A stretch of 62,188 bases of DNA from Lampropedia puyangensis (GCF_004833285.1 NZ_STFG01000019.1:1-62188); one strand, 5' to 3'. Counted from the first letter of the stretch, positions 18,444 through 27,478 are shown. The notes: generated by a model not told the origin, from the letters alone. Made by a program: numbers and translations.

Positions 18444-19271
18444 TCAATCCAGACCGAGCTTACCGCGCAGGGTGGAGAGGTCTTCTGCCAGTTTATTGAT
18501 GGCAGCAGCCATGACGGTGCGGTCTTTGTCGGTCAGCTTTTCGTACGAAACAAAGCCTTTGCCATCGGCGGTGCGGTAGGTTTTCAGAATGTCGAAAACG
18601 GTTTTGAAGTTTTTGTCGACTTCGGCCAAAAATGGAGCTTCCGTTTTCTCGATCAAAGGGCGCACCAGCTCAACGATTTTGTAAGAGCCTTCGGTATTGG
18701 CTTGAAAGTCCCACAGGTCGACTTTGCTGTAGCGGTTTTCTTCGCCGGAGATTTTGGTGGCAGCGACTTCCTCCATCAATACGGCGGCGCCTCCGACGAC
18801 GACTTCCGGCGGGAAAGTCAGCTTGGCAATGCGGCCTTGCAGTTCTTTGACGTTGGCCAGCAGTTTATCGGCAACGTCACCCACGTCTTTAGTGGTGTTG
18901 TGCTGCCACAGGCTGTATTCAATACGGTGAAAGCCGGGGAATGCGGGGTCTTTCTCAGCACCTTCGTAGTCGTCGGCGCGTGAATCAATGGCCACATCCA
19001 TATCGCTGAACAGCTCGGCAATGGGTTCGATACGCTCGTAACTCACGCGGGTAGGTGCATACAAGGCTTTGGCTTTTTCCACATCGCCCTTCTTGACTGC
19101 AGCAACAAAGGCAGCGGTGTCGGTCACGAGTTGGTCCACGTTTTCGGTCACGTAGATTTTGTACTCGGCAATAGGCGCAACCAAGTCGAGAGGCTGGGCT
19201 TTTTGTGCCATGGCGGCGGCACTGGCCACTAAGCCAACGGCCACCAGCAGGTGTTTGAATGGGAATGTCAT
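18444..19271 (-). CDS. EfeO/EfeM-type periplasmic iron-uptake protein (imelysin/M75), no cupredoxin domain
   Basis: A 275-residue exported protein with a signal peptide ending SAAAMAQKA and a single M75/imelysin domain. The family HxxE metal motif is HRIE at residues 115-118 in PGFHRIEYSLW. It lacks the N-terminal cupredoxin domain of classic EfeO, so it resembles the short EfeM type. It should bind iron in the periplasm and pass it to the EfeU permease. It is the last gene of the efe cluster, 229 bp after efeB, with a REP-like repeat in the gap. Since the upstream permease already carries an EfeO-like domain, two M75 domains exist in this locus. The ATG follows AAAGGAGATCACGC. Confidence 0.9.
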   Translation of the reverse strand: MTFPFKHLLVAVGLVASAAAMAQKAQPLDLVAPIAEYKIYVTENVDQLVTDTAAFVAAVKKGDVEKAKALYAPTRVSYERIEPIAELFSDMDVAIDSRADDYEGAEKDPAFPGFHRIEYSLWQHNTTKDVGDVADKLLANVKELQGRIAKLTFPPEVVVGGAAVLMEEVAATKISGEENRYSKVDLWDFQANTEGSYKIVELVRPLIEKTEAPFLAEVDKNFKTVFDILKTYRTADGKGFVSYEKLTDKDRTVMAAAINKLAEDLSTLRGKLGLD

Positions 19272-19384
19272 GCGTGATCTCCTTTGCCATTGCGGCGGTG
19301 GGTGATGAAAAAAAGGGTTAGCAAGTTTTGCGATTGCTCTTGGAAATCTGGGCTTGTTGGTGTTTTGCTTGGTGCTTTATCCAT

Positions 19385-19422
19385 GCCCTTCGACAGGCCT
19401 GTCCTGAGCATGGTCGAAGGGC
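19385..19422. repeat. REP-like palindromic repeat
   Basis: Arms GCCCTTCGAC (19385-19394) and GTCGAAGGGC (19413-19422) enclose AGGCCTGTCCTGAGCATG. The sequence type (CTTCGACAGG...CCTGAGC...GTCGAAGGG) matches interspersed REP-like elements frequent in Comamonadaceae and other betaproteobacteria. It lies in the efeB-efeM gap. Confidence 0.75.
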
Positions 19423-19496
19423 TCAGGGCGAGCGGTGTGTGGTGGCGTCGACTGCATGGTGAACTCGCGCAAAGTACAGGTTTGAGCATCCCCACT

Positions 19497-19520
19497 CCGT
19501 TCAGACTAAGCCAGTCGAAG
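19497..19520. repeat. Second, partial REP-like half overlapping the efeB stop
   Basis: Read on the minus strand, CTTCGACTGGCTTAGTCTGA resembles the 5' half of the element at 19385-19422. It supplies the last codons and the TGA stop of efeB. Confidence 0.55.
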
Positions 19521-20997
19521 TCGGGTTCATAGAAGCGGCATTGTGGGGAGCGGAATTGTTTGCGCCTTTATGCCCGGCATCCCTTACCACCGCCATCAAG
19601 CCACTGCCATAAAAATCGCCTGCATCGCGCACACCGGGCAGCGTGAAGAAGTAGCCGCCACCTACGGGCTTGATGTATTCTTCCAGCGGCTCACCATCCA
19701 AACGGCGCTGCACTTCGATGAAGCCTTTTTCCAGATTAGCCTGATAGCAAATGAACAGCAGGCCCTGGTCAAGCTGGCCGTTCTTGGCTACGCCATTGGA
19801 GTAGTTAAAAGGCCTGCGCAGCATGAGGTTCTCCTCAGACTCTGGTGTACGCGGGTTGGCCAGACGAATGTGCGAATCCAATCGGGTTTGCAAGCCTTCA
19901 GGGTCTTTGGTGTAGTCGGGCACTTCAAACTCTGTGCTCTCTGCCGCATCCAACGGGGCACCTGTCATTTTGGTGCGACCAAAAATCTGCTCCTGTTCAC
20001 GCAGGGGTGTTCTATCCCACCGTTCTACAAAGTTGCGGATGATGCGCACGGCCTGGTATGTGCCGCCCTCGGCCCATGTCGGTTCGTTGCGTGCAGCACC
20101 AACCCACACCACTTGGTTCATGACAGCGGCGTCGCCCGCATCAGGGTTGGCCGAACCATCGCGGAAGCCCAGGAAATTACGGGCGCTGGCGACGCTGCCA
20201 TCCGCACTGGGCTGCACGATAGGCACATGGCCCTCTTGCTTCCAACGCAACACCATTTGATCGGCCAGATTTTTAATCATGTCGCGCAGTGCATGGATGG
20301 CCGTATCGGCGGTATTGGCACAAATTTGCAGGTTCAAATCGCCGTGGCAGAGACTGGCATCAAGCGCATCGTTATGAAAGCGCGTCATACGCTGCAAATG
20401 TCTGGGTTTGTGCGGTGCCAGCCAAGGACGCTCATCAAACAAAGAAGCCCCCAACGAGACCGTGATGGTGAGCGCATCGGGCTCAACCGTAGGGCCTAGG
20501 ATGCCTGAATCCACCGGCGGCAAGCGCGGGTCTTGCTCAGGCACTTCCCCACCTTGGGTGAGGAAAGCGGCCCGTTCGGTTAAGCGTTGAAACAAGCGCT
20601 CCAGCTCCTCAGGCGTATCAGCCAAAACAGCAAAGCTGGCGACCATGCCATTGGCTGGGCGTGCAGTGGTAATGCCTGCTTGGTGTACCCCGTAAAAAGG
20701 CACGCGGTCTTGCGGACGGGCCGCATTACTCAGCGGCGCATTGGTCACGTTGGCTGCATGTGCAGCACTGGCTTGAGTTTGTGCCGTGGCAGCGCAGCCA
20801 GCCAAGCTGGCCCCCGCCAAACCTGCCACCATACCGCCGCCCATGTGCCGCAAAGCAAGCCGTCGCGATGGGTTGCCTGGCCGATTACGTGACGCGTTGG
20901 GTTGCGCGCTTGCTGAGTCCAGGCGCTGTGAATCTGTAGTCTGCCCCAACAGGTTAAACGGGCAACCGCCATGGTTTTGTGGTTCGTTCGTTTTCAT
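19501..20997 (-). CDS. efeB: Deferrochelatase/peroxidase EfeB (DyP-type heme peroxidase)
   Basis: A 498-residue dye-decolorising heme peroxidase. A twin-arginine signal ([16 protein letters not shown], about residues 44-60) targets it folded to the periplasm. The catalytic GxxDG motif is GFRDG at 277-281, followed by SANPD. In EfeUOB systems this enzyme oxidises iron or helps release it from heme. The frame is open upstream to 21054; the ATG at 20997 is preferred. The N-terminal region before the Tat motif is about 25 residues longer than usual. It follows the EfeU-EfeO fusion by 72 bp. Its C-terminal codons lie in a REP-like repeat, which may have changed the original tail. Confidence 0.93.
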   Translation of the reverse strand: MKTNEPQNHGGCPFNLLGQTTDSQRLDSASAQPNASRNRPGNPSRRLALRHMGGGMVAGLAGASLAGCAATAQTQASAAHAANVTNAPLSNAARPQDRVPFYGVHQAGITTARPANGMVASFAVLADTPEELERLFQRLTERAAFLTQGGEVPEQDPRLPPVDSGILGPTVEPDALTITVSLGASLFDERPWLAPHKPRHLQRMTRFHNDALDASLCHGDLNLQICANTADTAIHALRDMIKNLADQMVLRWKQEGHVPIVQPSADGSVASARNFLGFRDGSANPDAGDAAVMNQVVWVGAARNEPTWAEGGTYQAVRIIRNFVERWDRTPLREQEQIFGRTKMTGAPLDAAESTEFEVPDYTKDPEGLQTRLDSHIRLANPRTPESEENLMLRRPFNYSNGVAKNGQLDQGLLFICYQANLEKGFIEVQRRLDGEPLEEYIKPVGGGYFFTLPGVRDAGDFYGSGLMAVVRDAGHKGANNSAPHNAASMNPTSTGLV

Positions 20998-21069
20998 AAA
21001 AATCGTGGTGGTAACGGGTGTTGTGTTGTCGTTATTCAGAATCTGCAGCCTCAATACTGGTCGTGCACA

Positions 21070-23109
21070 TCACTCCAATCCCAAGGCGGGATTGACTTGT
21101 TCCACACGGCCAGCCAATGCCGCGACCAACGCACTGAGCTGTTGCCGCTGTGTTGCAGTCACCTCCGAATAAGGTAAGAAACTGCTCTGGTCATGGTTTT
21201 TGAGTGCATCGAGTGCGCTTTGCAGCGCCTGAAAATGCTGGCGTACTTCTTCTGCCAACGGGGCTTTGGCGCCTTGCAGCAACTCATCTACCAGCAATAC
21301 GCTTTTTTGCATGCCATCAAGGTTGGCTTGCAGGTCTGCCAAGTCGCTCAAGGCGTATAGGTTTTCTGGCTCTGTGATGCCGCTTTCCTGCAAGCGCTGC
21401 GCTTGCCATACCGCACTGCCAGCTAAATCTTCTGGTGCTTGTTGCCATTGCTTGAGGCGCTGCTGCAGCTGCTCTGCATCAAGGCGCAGTTGTTCGGCCA
21501 CGGCAGCACTGCCCTGCAGGCTACGCTGACCAAACAATTGTTTTTCAAGGCGATGGAATCCGCGGAACTCGGGGTCGTCTTCACCTTGCGCCAAATAACG
21601 CGCTTGAATGTCGATACGGTTGTCTATATCTGCCATACGACCCACCACCGCCTCCATGCGCTTGTAGGGCACGCGAGCGGCTAGCCATTGCACTTGGGCT
21701 TGGGCTAAATCACCTGCGGTAATAGCCTCTTCAAGTGTTTTGATGTGCCGCACCAAGGCGTTGGTTTGCATGATGAGGAACACCCGATTTTCTGACAGCG
21801 GCCCAATGAAAGCCTGTACCGGTGGCCGCAGGCGTTCGGCCTCGGACGAGGCCGATGGCGTCACAACCAATTGGCCACGCGGGTTGGAGAGCAAACCACA
21901 GGTAATGGCAAAAGTACCCGGCTTGAGCTTGACTGTGAGCAACGAATGAAAACCCGGCGCAATGTTTTCCCGCTCAGCCACCACCATCACGCCATCGAGA
22001 ATTTCCCACTCCAGCGTGCGTTTGGAGGCGTTATGGATTTCAAATGTTGTCACGCCAGCAGGCAAGCTGAAGTTCATTGGTTCGCACAACCCATCGCGCA
22101 CCACCACACGGTGCATTTCGCCGCGCTGCGGGCCTTTGGCGGTTTTGGTGGCGTAATAAAACGCCGCAACACCAGCGGCTACCAACAAGGCAGAGCCCAC
22201 AATGGCCCAAGCCACCCACGCAGAAGGCGCAGCCGTTGCTATGCCTTGCGGTACCGTTGCGGGCTTGGCCTCAGCGCGATGGAGCGGCGGTTGCGCTCCA
22301 CGCTCGCGAGTGAGCCACAGCAGCACAGCGGCAGCAACCAAGTACAAAGCCCAAATCAGCACCTCGCCCACCGTTGGGGATTCGTGGTAACCCAACAGGC
22401 CGGAAAGCACGGTGCCAAGTACGCTGGAATTGGGCAGCCACGCACTCCAGTCAAACGCCACTGTTTGCAAACTGTTCCAAGCGCCCGCTTCGTGCAAGTT
22501 GCGCAGTACGCCAGAGAGTAAGCCTGCAGCAACCAGCAAGATGAATAAGCCCGTCCAGCGGAAAAAACGGCGCAAGTCCAAACGCACCCCAGCCCAAAAA
22601 ATCACCACGCCAAGAACTGCGGCCACAACCACCCCTGCCAAAGCGCCCATGGGAGCGCCCCAACCTGAGCTTTGCTGAAAAATCGCCAGCAGGAAAAACA
22701 CCGACTCCAGTCCTTCGCGGGCGACGGCAAAAAAGGCCATTCCAATCAGCCCCCATGTGGCTGAATGCCCCCGCTCAGCAACCATGGCTTGGTCAACGGC
22801 ATGCTGCAACTGCCCTTTGATGGAGCGTGCAGCCTTGCGCATCCACAGCACCATATAGGTCAGTAGCCCAACGGCAACCAGCCCGACAATGGCTTCAAAC
22901 CATTCCTGCGTTTGCTGCGGAAACTCGCGCCCCGCAAACAATACTGCGGCACCTACAAACAACGACAAAGACACTGCCAGTAACACGCCGACCCAGATGG
23001 CGGGTAACCAGCGCGAGCGGCCAGTCTGCTTGAGGTAACTGGCAATGATGCCGACTATCAGCGCGGCTTCAATGCCCTCGCGCAACATGATCAAAAAAGG
23101 AGCCAGCAT
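21070..23109 (-). CDS. EfeU-EfeO fusion: FTR1-type iron permease with cupredoxin and M75 domains
   Basis: A 679-residue three-part protein. Residues 1-270 form an FTR1/EfeU permease with about seven helices and both iron-binding motifs, REGIE (10-14) and REGLE (131-135). After another helix near 298-320, residues 335-420 form a cupredoxin-like EfeO domain with Cys342 in GLCEPMNF and Cys404 in ITCGLLS. Residues 435-679 form an imelysin/M75 domain with HRLE at 519-522. E. coli encodes EfeU and EfeO separately, so this is a fusion of permease and periplasmic donor. ATG 23109 is chosen; a GTG at 23139 is possible. A small hydrophobic ORF lies just upstream. It should import ferrous or ferric iron across the inner membrane. 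Confidence 0.92.
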   Translation of the reverse strand: MLAPFLIMLREGIEAALIVGIIASYLKQTGRSRWLPAIWVGVLLAVSLSLFVGAAVLFAGREFPQQTQEWFEAIVGLVAVGLLTYMVLWMRKAARSIKGQLQHAVDQAMVAERGHSATWGLIGMAFFAVAREGLESVFFLLAIFQQSSGWGAPMGALAGVVVAAVLGVVIFWAGVRLDLRRFFRWTGLFILLVAAGLLSGVLRNLHEAGAWNSLQTVAFDWSAWLPNSSVLGTVLSGLLGYHESPTVGEVLIWALYLVAAAVLLWLTRERGAQPPLHRAEAKPATVPQGIATAAPSAWVAWAIVGSALLVAAGVAAFYYATKTAKGPQRGEMHRVVVRDGLCEPMNFSLPAGVTTFEIHNASKRTLEWEILDGVMVVAERENIAPGFHSLLTVKLKPGTFAITCGLLSNPRGQLVVTPSASSEAERLRPPVQAFIGPLSENRVFLIMQTNALVRHIKTLEEAITAGDLAQAQVQWLAARVPYKRMEAVVGRMADIDNRIDIQARYLAQGEDDPEFRGFHRLEKQLFGQRSLQGSAAVAEQLRLDAEQLQQRLKQWQQAPEDLAGSAVWQAQRLQESGITEPENLYALSDLADLQANLDGMQKSVLLVDELLQGAKAPLAEEVRQHFQALQSALDALKNHDQSSFLPYSEVTATQRQQLSALVAALAGRVEQVNPALGLE

Positions 23110-23225
23110 CAACACACCCGAACGACAAAAAAGAAACACAACAACGCGCAGGCCATGCCGCGCTTTGAATCAATGGCACAAAGGCAGCGCAGAACACCTG
23201 TTCGTGTGCCACCCTCAACCCAACA

Positions 23226-23300
23226 TTAAAGAAGTACCAAAGGCATCAGCGGTAGCAATGGCCACAGCGCCAGCAAATCCATCCAGTGGTTGGTTGGCAT
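23226..23300 (-). CDS. Small hydrophobic ORF (24 codons) between porin and EfeU-EfeO fusion
   Basis: An ATG at 23300 preceded by GGAGG at 9-nt spacing opens a 24-residue frame ending TAA. It starts MPTNHWMD and continues with Leu, Pro and Met in a single predicted membrane-spanning stretch (LLALWPLLPLMPLVLL). The strong ribosome binding site in an otherwise gene-free 211-bp gap is the main evidence that it is translated. It could be a small membrane subunit for the iron permease or a leader peptide controlling it. I know of no named family. Conservation next to EfeU homologues would decide. Confidence 0.5.
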   Translation of the reverse strand: MPTNHWMDLLALWPLLPLMPLVLL

Positions 23301-23320
23301 AGTCAAAACCTCCATTCAAG

Positions 23321-24295
23321 TTAAAAATAGTGGCGCAAGCCTACTCCAAATGAACGGAAATCTTGCCCAGGTGTGTGCACCCCCAAATCCTCGCCATACA
23401 AACCATTGCGGCGGTTGTTCAGCGCGGTGTACTGCGCATAAATTTTGGTGCGCTTGCTCAGATTGTGGTTCCACGCCACCGTCCATTGCGTCGCACCGCT
23501 GCCTGATTGGTTGCTGTAATCATCTGCATAGCCCGCATTGAGGTGGATCTCATTCGCACCCAGGGTGTAAATACCCACGAAACGGTAGTTGTTGCGGTTG
23601 CCTGCATCAGGCAGCAAGCCGTTTTTATCCCGCTGGTAGTAGCCTCCGAACAGGAAGTCACCCATTGCATACAAGGCGCGCAAACTCCATTGATTGGCAT
23701 CGCCATACTTGGCATAGGCTGCGGCCAAGGACCAATTGCCCCAGTCGTAATTGGCAATGGCTTCATAGGCGTTTTTGCGTGTGCCATCTACGGCTTGGCG
23801 GTCGTCTTTGGTGCTGTAACCCAACTCCAGCACCAAGCCCCCGATATCTGGTGAGACATAACCAATATGGTGATCAGCAGGCATCACGTCAGCAAACAAC
23901 CAGTCTGCCGATGTGCCGACGTTGTCGTTATGCAGACTCACGGCCTCAACAATGGTTTTGAACGATTGTCCGCCGTAGTTGCCCAAGCGGATACGCCCCC
24001 AGTCGCCACCCAACCACACCTCAGACTGGGCTTCATAACCAGCTGAAGCTCCATCAGTACTGTCAATATCACGCTCAAACTGGAACCCTGCTTTGAGGCC
24101 AGCGCCCAAGTCTTCTTCGCCTAGAAAACCCAGATTGGAGCCGTTGTTGCGCATTTGATTTTGCGCAGAATCGCCAGACAACTTGCTGCTTTCCACCGTC
24201 GTGTTAACACGGCCATAAATGGTGACCGCACTTTGCGCGAAAGCGCTCACACTCAAAGACAACAGCAGTACTCCCAAACCCACTCTTTTGTGCAT
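23321..24295 (-). CDS. Gram-negative general porin (betaproteobacterial Omp32-like)
   Basis: A 324-residue outer-membrane beta-barrel. A signal peptide (about residues 1-20, ending SVSAFAQ) is followed by SAVTIYGRVNTTVES, the usual first strand of the porin_4/OmpC-like family in betaproteobacteria. Alternating strands such as GFQFERDID and RIRLGNYGGQS follow, and it ends LRHYF with the C-terminal Phe needed for assembly by BAM. It forms trimeric diffusion channels for small solutes. The frame extends to 24433, but the ATG at 24295 gives the standard signal. It is on the same strand as and upstream of the efe genes and might share their regulation; this is inference from position. Confidence 0.9.
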   Translation of the reverse strand: MHKRVGLGVLLLSLSVSAFAQSAVTIYGRVNTTVESSKLSGDSAQNQMRNNGSNLGFLGEEDLGAGLKAGFQFERDIDSTDGASAGYEAQSEVWLGGDWGRIRLGNYGGQSFKTIVEAVSLHNDNVGTSADWLFADVMPADHHIGYVSPDIGGLVLELGYSTKDDRQAVDGTRKNAYEAIANYDWGNWSLAAAYAKYGDANQWSLRALYAMGDFLFGGYYQRDKNGLLPDAGNRNNYRFVGIYTLGANEIHLNAGYADDYSNQSGSGATQWTVAWNHNLSKRTKIYAQYTALNNRRNGLYGEDLGVHTPGQDFRSFGVGLRHYF

Positions 24296-24640
24296 ACCGT
24301 CCACCTGTCCAAGAAGGCTTAAGGCGGTTCGTCCTCTTAAGACTGCGCCTTTGCCCCCAATCGCAAGCCAATAAACTGCCCGGCAAAACAGCGAAGCTGG
24401 CCGCGAGCAACCGCGGTAAAGGCGCGTGCACACGCTGGAGCAGAGGTGTCTTTATCGTTTTTTCAGTATACGCCCAACAAATATTAATGGGAATGGTTGT
24501 TATTTATAAAAATTCTGTATTGAAAATAACCTTCGCATACAAACCTAACCAGCACTGCACCAATGCAGATGGAGTTTGGTATTTCAGACGCACCAAGACG
24601 TTGAAGCGCCACCATGTTCTTGGTGCGTGAAGAACACGTG
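24296..24640. promoter_or_regulatory. Gene-free region upstream of the porin
   Basis: About 345 bp without a gene. An AT-rich core (24478-24530) probably holds the porin promoter. ATTAATGGGAATGGTTGTTA (24483-24502) has a weak resemblance to a Fur box (about half the consensus positions). Confidence 0.35.
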
Positions 24641-25555
24641 CTAAGCAGCTTGGTGTGCCGCCATGGCTTTTTTGATTTCCGACTCACCCTGCGCTTGGCC
24701 GCTGGAGGGCACTGTTTCATTTGCGCGGTCAAGCACCTCATGCAAACGCGCAGCCAAGTCGGTGTCCACGTCAGGCCCTGAGCCCAAATGAATTCCCTGC
24801 GTCAGCGTGATGTGTGCCGCTTCAAAACTGCCAGCCCCAGCACACACAATGGCGCGCGTTGGCGCGCTTTCATGGGCTAAAACCAACATAGCAGGTACCA
24901 CCGCTGCAGGGTTGAGTTGGGCCAATACGGCCTCAGGCATCAAGCCTTCGGTCATGCGTGTAGCTGCCGTAGGGGCCAAAGCATTCACATGGATATGGTG
25001 CTTGGCACCTTCGAGCGCCAGCGTTTGCATCAAGCCCACTTGCGCTAGTTTCGCTGCGCCGTAGTTGGTTTGCCCAAAATTGCCATACAAACCAGAGGAT
25101 GATGTGGTCATCACAATACGGCCGTATTGCTGGGCCACCATGTGTTCCCAAACCGCTTTGGCGCAATGCACGGCCCCCATCAAGTGCACATCAAGCACCA
25201 GACGGAAATCTGCCATGTCCATCTTGGCAAAGCTCTTGTCGCGCAAGATGCCTGCATTGTTGACCAAGATGTCTACCCTGCCCCAGGTCTCCATCACTTG
25301 GGCCACCATGGCTTGCACTGCATCAAAATCAGTAACAGAAGCACCATTGGCCATGGCCTGCCCACCCAACGCGGTGATTTCATCCACCACCTGCTGCGCT
25401 GCAGAGAGGGAGCCGCCTTCGCCCTTGACACTGCCTCCTAAATCATTGACCAACACTTTGGCACCCCGCCGCGCCAACGCCAATGCATGCTCGCGCCCTA
25501 AACCGCCCCCGGCGCCTGTCACAATCGCTACGCGGCCCTGAAAATCCAATGCCAT
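24641..25555 (-). CDS. Short-chain dehydrogenase, multifunctional-enzyme (HSD17B4/FabG) type
   Basis: A 304-residue SDR. The NAD(P)-binding GAGGGLGREHALALARRGA is at residues 15-33, NNAGILRDKS near 100, and the catalytic Ser and YxxxK appear in SSSGLYGNFGQTNYGAAKLAQ. The phrase GRVAIVTGAGGGLGREHAL...NDLGG is typical of the dehydrogenase domain of peroxisomal multifunctional enzyme type 2, here without the hydratase and SCP domains. It probably oxidises a 3-hydroxyacyl-CoA. The C-terminal 60 residues extend beyond the SDR fold. The ATG at 25555 follows AAGGAGCAAAGAGC. It lies near crotonase and thiolase genes, which supports a beta-oxidation role. Confidence 0.9.
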   Translation of the reverse strand: MALDFQGRVAIVTGAGGGLGREHALALARRGAKVLVNDLGGSVKGEGGSLSAAQQVVDEITALGGQAMANGASVTDFDAVQAMVAQVMETWGRVDILVNNAGILRDKSFAKMDMADFRLVLDVHLMGAVHCAKAVWEHMVAQQYGRIVMTTSSSGLYGNFGQTNYGAAKLAQVGLMQTLALEGAKHHIHVNALAPTAATRMTEGLMPEAVLAQLNPAAVVPAMLVLAHESAPTRAIVCAGAGSFEAAHITLTQGIHLGSGPDVDTDLAARLHEVLDRANETVPSSGQAQGESEIKKAMAAHQAA

Positions 25556-25675
25556 GCTCTTTGCTCCTTGTTGTATCGTTGGTGTATGCAGCCAGCGTTC
25601 AAATCAACATCGGATCATCTGAAAATACGCTAGGCCCCACGGAATGCGGCCATCATAACGATCGGAGACTTTTTC

Positions 25676-26593
25676 ATGCGTCAAACTCGTGACCCCCAGG
25701 AACCGGCCAATCAGTCCCAGCACACGCAGGCTCCTGAGCCTATTGCTGCGGCCAGTGTGATTGTGCTGCGCCCCCACGCGCAAGACGGCTTTGAAGTGCT
25801 GTTGATGGAACGCGCGGCCACGTCGCGCAATTTTGCAGGCACCTTGGTGTTTCCTGGTGGCAAGGTCGATGCAGGTGACGAAGCCATCGCCAACGCTGCA
25901 GGTTTTGCCAACGTGTGGGCTGCGCACCAACACGCATTCACTCGCCACCAGCTTGATGCCCCAACAGCAGCCAGCCTATACGGTGCGGCGTTGCGAGAAA
26001 CGTTGGAAGAAGTCGGTCTGGTCTGGACAGCCGATGGCCAAGCCCCACAAACCGCCCAATGGCAGCCGTTGCGCCACGCCTTACTCAACGGCACGCCCTG
26101 GGCCCAAGCCACGCAGGCGCAACCATTGGCCTGTAGCGTGCAAAACCTATTGCCTTTTTCGCGCTGGATCACGCCCAAAGTTCCTAACTTCAGCAGCAAG
26201 CGTTTTGACACTTGGTTTTTATTGGCACAAGCGCCTGCAGAGCAAACTGCACAGGCCGATACCAGCGAAGCTGTACGGCTGGTATGGGGCACACCGCGCG
26301 CCTTGCTTGCAAGCCACCAACGGCGCGAGATATTGCTCCCGCCACCACAAATCATGACCTTGGCACACTTGAGCCGCTTTGCCAGTATTGCTGCTGTGCA
26401 AACGCATGCCAGCACCCAGGCGCCCTACTGCATAACCCCTGTCAGTGTGGATGTGGATGGCCAGCGCATGGTCTGCTTTCCGGGTGATCCGTTGCATGAA
26501 GAAACCACCACCGTGATGCCAGGCCCACAACGGCTGGTCATGCGCAACCGCTGGTTTGAGCCCAAACATGCTTTCGACGATTTGTTTGTGTAA
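25676..26593 (+). CDS. NUDT19-like Nudix hydrolase (probable CoA diphosphatase)
   Basis: A 305-residue Nudix protein. The Nudix box is split: GGKVDAGDE near residues 60-68 and ALRETLEEVGL near 104-114 are separated by an insertion of about 35 residues. Such interrupted boxes characterise NUDT19/RP2p-type enzymes, which hydrolyse CoA and acyl-CoA to acyl-phosphopantetheine and 3',5'-ADP. The catalytic Glu residues of REtlEE are kept. The gene is divergent from the SDR and convergent with a crotonase, in a cluster of CoA-related genes, which fits. The start ATG at 25676 is preceded by CGGAGA. Confidence 0.85.
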   Translation: MRQTRDPQEPANQSQHTQAPEPIAAASVIVLRPHAQDGFEVLLMERAATSRNFAGTLVFPGGKVDAGDEAIANAAGFANVWAAHQHAFTRHQLDAPTAASLYGAALRETLEEVGLVWTADGQAPQTAQWQPLRHALLNGTPWAQATQAQPLACSVQNLLPFSRWITPKVPNFSSKRFDTWFLLAQAPAEQTAQADTSEAVRLVWGTPRALLASHQRREILLPPPQIMTLAHLSRFASIAAVQTHASTQAPYCITPVSVDVDGQRMVCFPGDPLHEETTTVMPGPQRLVMRNRWFEPKHAFDDLFV

Positions 26594-26610
26594 CACCTGC
26601 GCGCAGGCGG

Positions 26611-27435
26611 CTAGACATCGTCAAAAACGGGCGCACGCCTTTGCAACCCTGCTGCCACCGCTTCACGCTGGTTGGGCGAGCCCAATAGCAGCATCTGCTC
26701 AAGCGACTCGGCCATCAGCAAATCGCCAGCTGATGCATCAAAACTGCTGTTGAGCAGGCGCTTAGCAGCACGAATGGCCTGCGGATGAAAGCTGGCCATT
26801 TCAGCAGCCAGGGCTTGCGCGGCCTGCAAAGGCTCTGGTTCAATGCGGGTGGCCAAACCAATCTGGCAAGCTTCTTGTGCATCCACCATGCGCCCGGTAA
26901 ATACCAACTCCCGCGCAATATCCGCACGTACCAATTCACGCAGCAGCGGCATGCCGGCCATATCGGGCACCAAACCCCAATGGATTTCGCGCACTGACAA
27001 GCGCGTGGCCGGTGCAACCAAACGCACATCTGCGCCTAGCGCCAATTGCATGCCTCCACCCAAAGCAACGCCATGCACCGCTGCGACCACGGGAACCTCC
27101 AGCGCACGCCACTGCCAGCCAATGGCTTGGGGCAAGTTAGCAGGGCCAAAACGCCTTTGAGCCAAGCGGCCCAATACCGGGTCAACGCCTTGGCCATGCA
27201 AGATGCCTTCGAAATTGGCCATATCCAGGCCTGCGCAAAAAGCCTTGCCTTCCCCAGCCAGCACCACGGCCCGCAAACCTGCCGCATCGCGCAGCCAGGC
27301 GCCAGCATCCATCAAGCCTTGGAACATCGCCCCATCAAGGGTGTTCATCTTATCGGCCCGCCGCAAGGTCACCGTGGCCACCCCTGTTGGCGCCAAGCAC
27401 ACGCTGACACGGTCTTTAAAACATATTTCTTGCAT
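26611..27435 (-). CDS. Enoyl-CoA hydratase/isomerase family protein
   Basis: A 274-residue crotonase-fold protein. Oxyanion segments AVVLAGEGKAFCAGLDMANF (about residues 55-75) and VHGVALGGGMQLALGADVRL (about 110-130) are clear, and IHWGLVPDMAGMPLLREL follows. Pro/Asp-containing segments near the second catalytic position resemble isomerase-type members rather than classical hydratase. The frame runs upstream to 27555 but the ATG at 27435, preceded by AAGGAG, is the start. It begins 43 bp after the thiolase stop, so the two form an operon. The precise acyl-CoA substrate is unknown. Confidence 0.9.
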   Translation of the reverse strand: MQEICFKDRVSVCLAPTGVATVTLRRADKMNTLDGAMFQGLMDAGAWLRDAAGLRAVVLAGEGKAFCAGLDMANFEGILHGQGVDPVLGRLAQRRFGPANLPQAIGWQWRALEVPVVAAVHGVALGGGMQLALGADVRLVAPATRLSVREIHWGLVPDMAGMPLLRELVRADIARELVFTGRMVDAQEACQIGLATRIEPEPLQAAQALAAEMASFHPQAIRAAKRLLNSSFDASAGDLLMAESLEQMLLLGSPNQREAVAAGLQRRAPVFDDV

Positions 27436-27478
27436 AGAAGACTCCTTGATTGCGGTGCGCATGGCAGTCAGTGCCGCA

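Noticed and set aside
19543-20499. A 318-codon plus-strand frame opposite efeB
   Set aside because: No domain or ribosome binding site; efeB on the other strand is complete with Tat signal and GFRDG.
24483-24502. Possible Fur box upstream of the porin and efe genes
   Set aside because: Only about half of the consensus positions match; the iron-related context is suggestive but the site itself is too weak to call.
26596-26607. CCTGCGCGCAGG palindrome between the Nudix and crotonase genes as terminator
   Set aside because: Perfect palindrome, but there is no T-tract on either strand and no loop, so it cannot be supported as a terminator.
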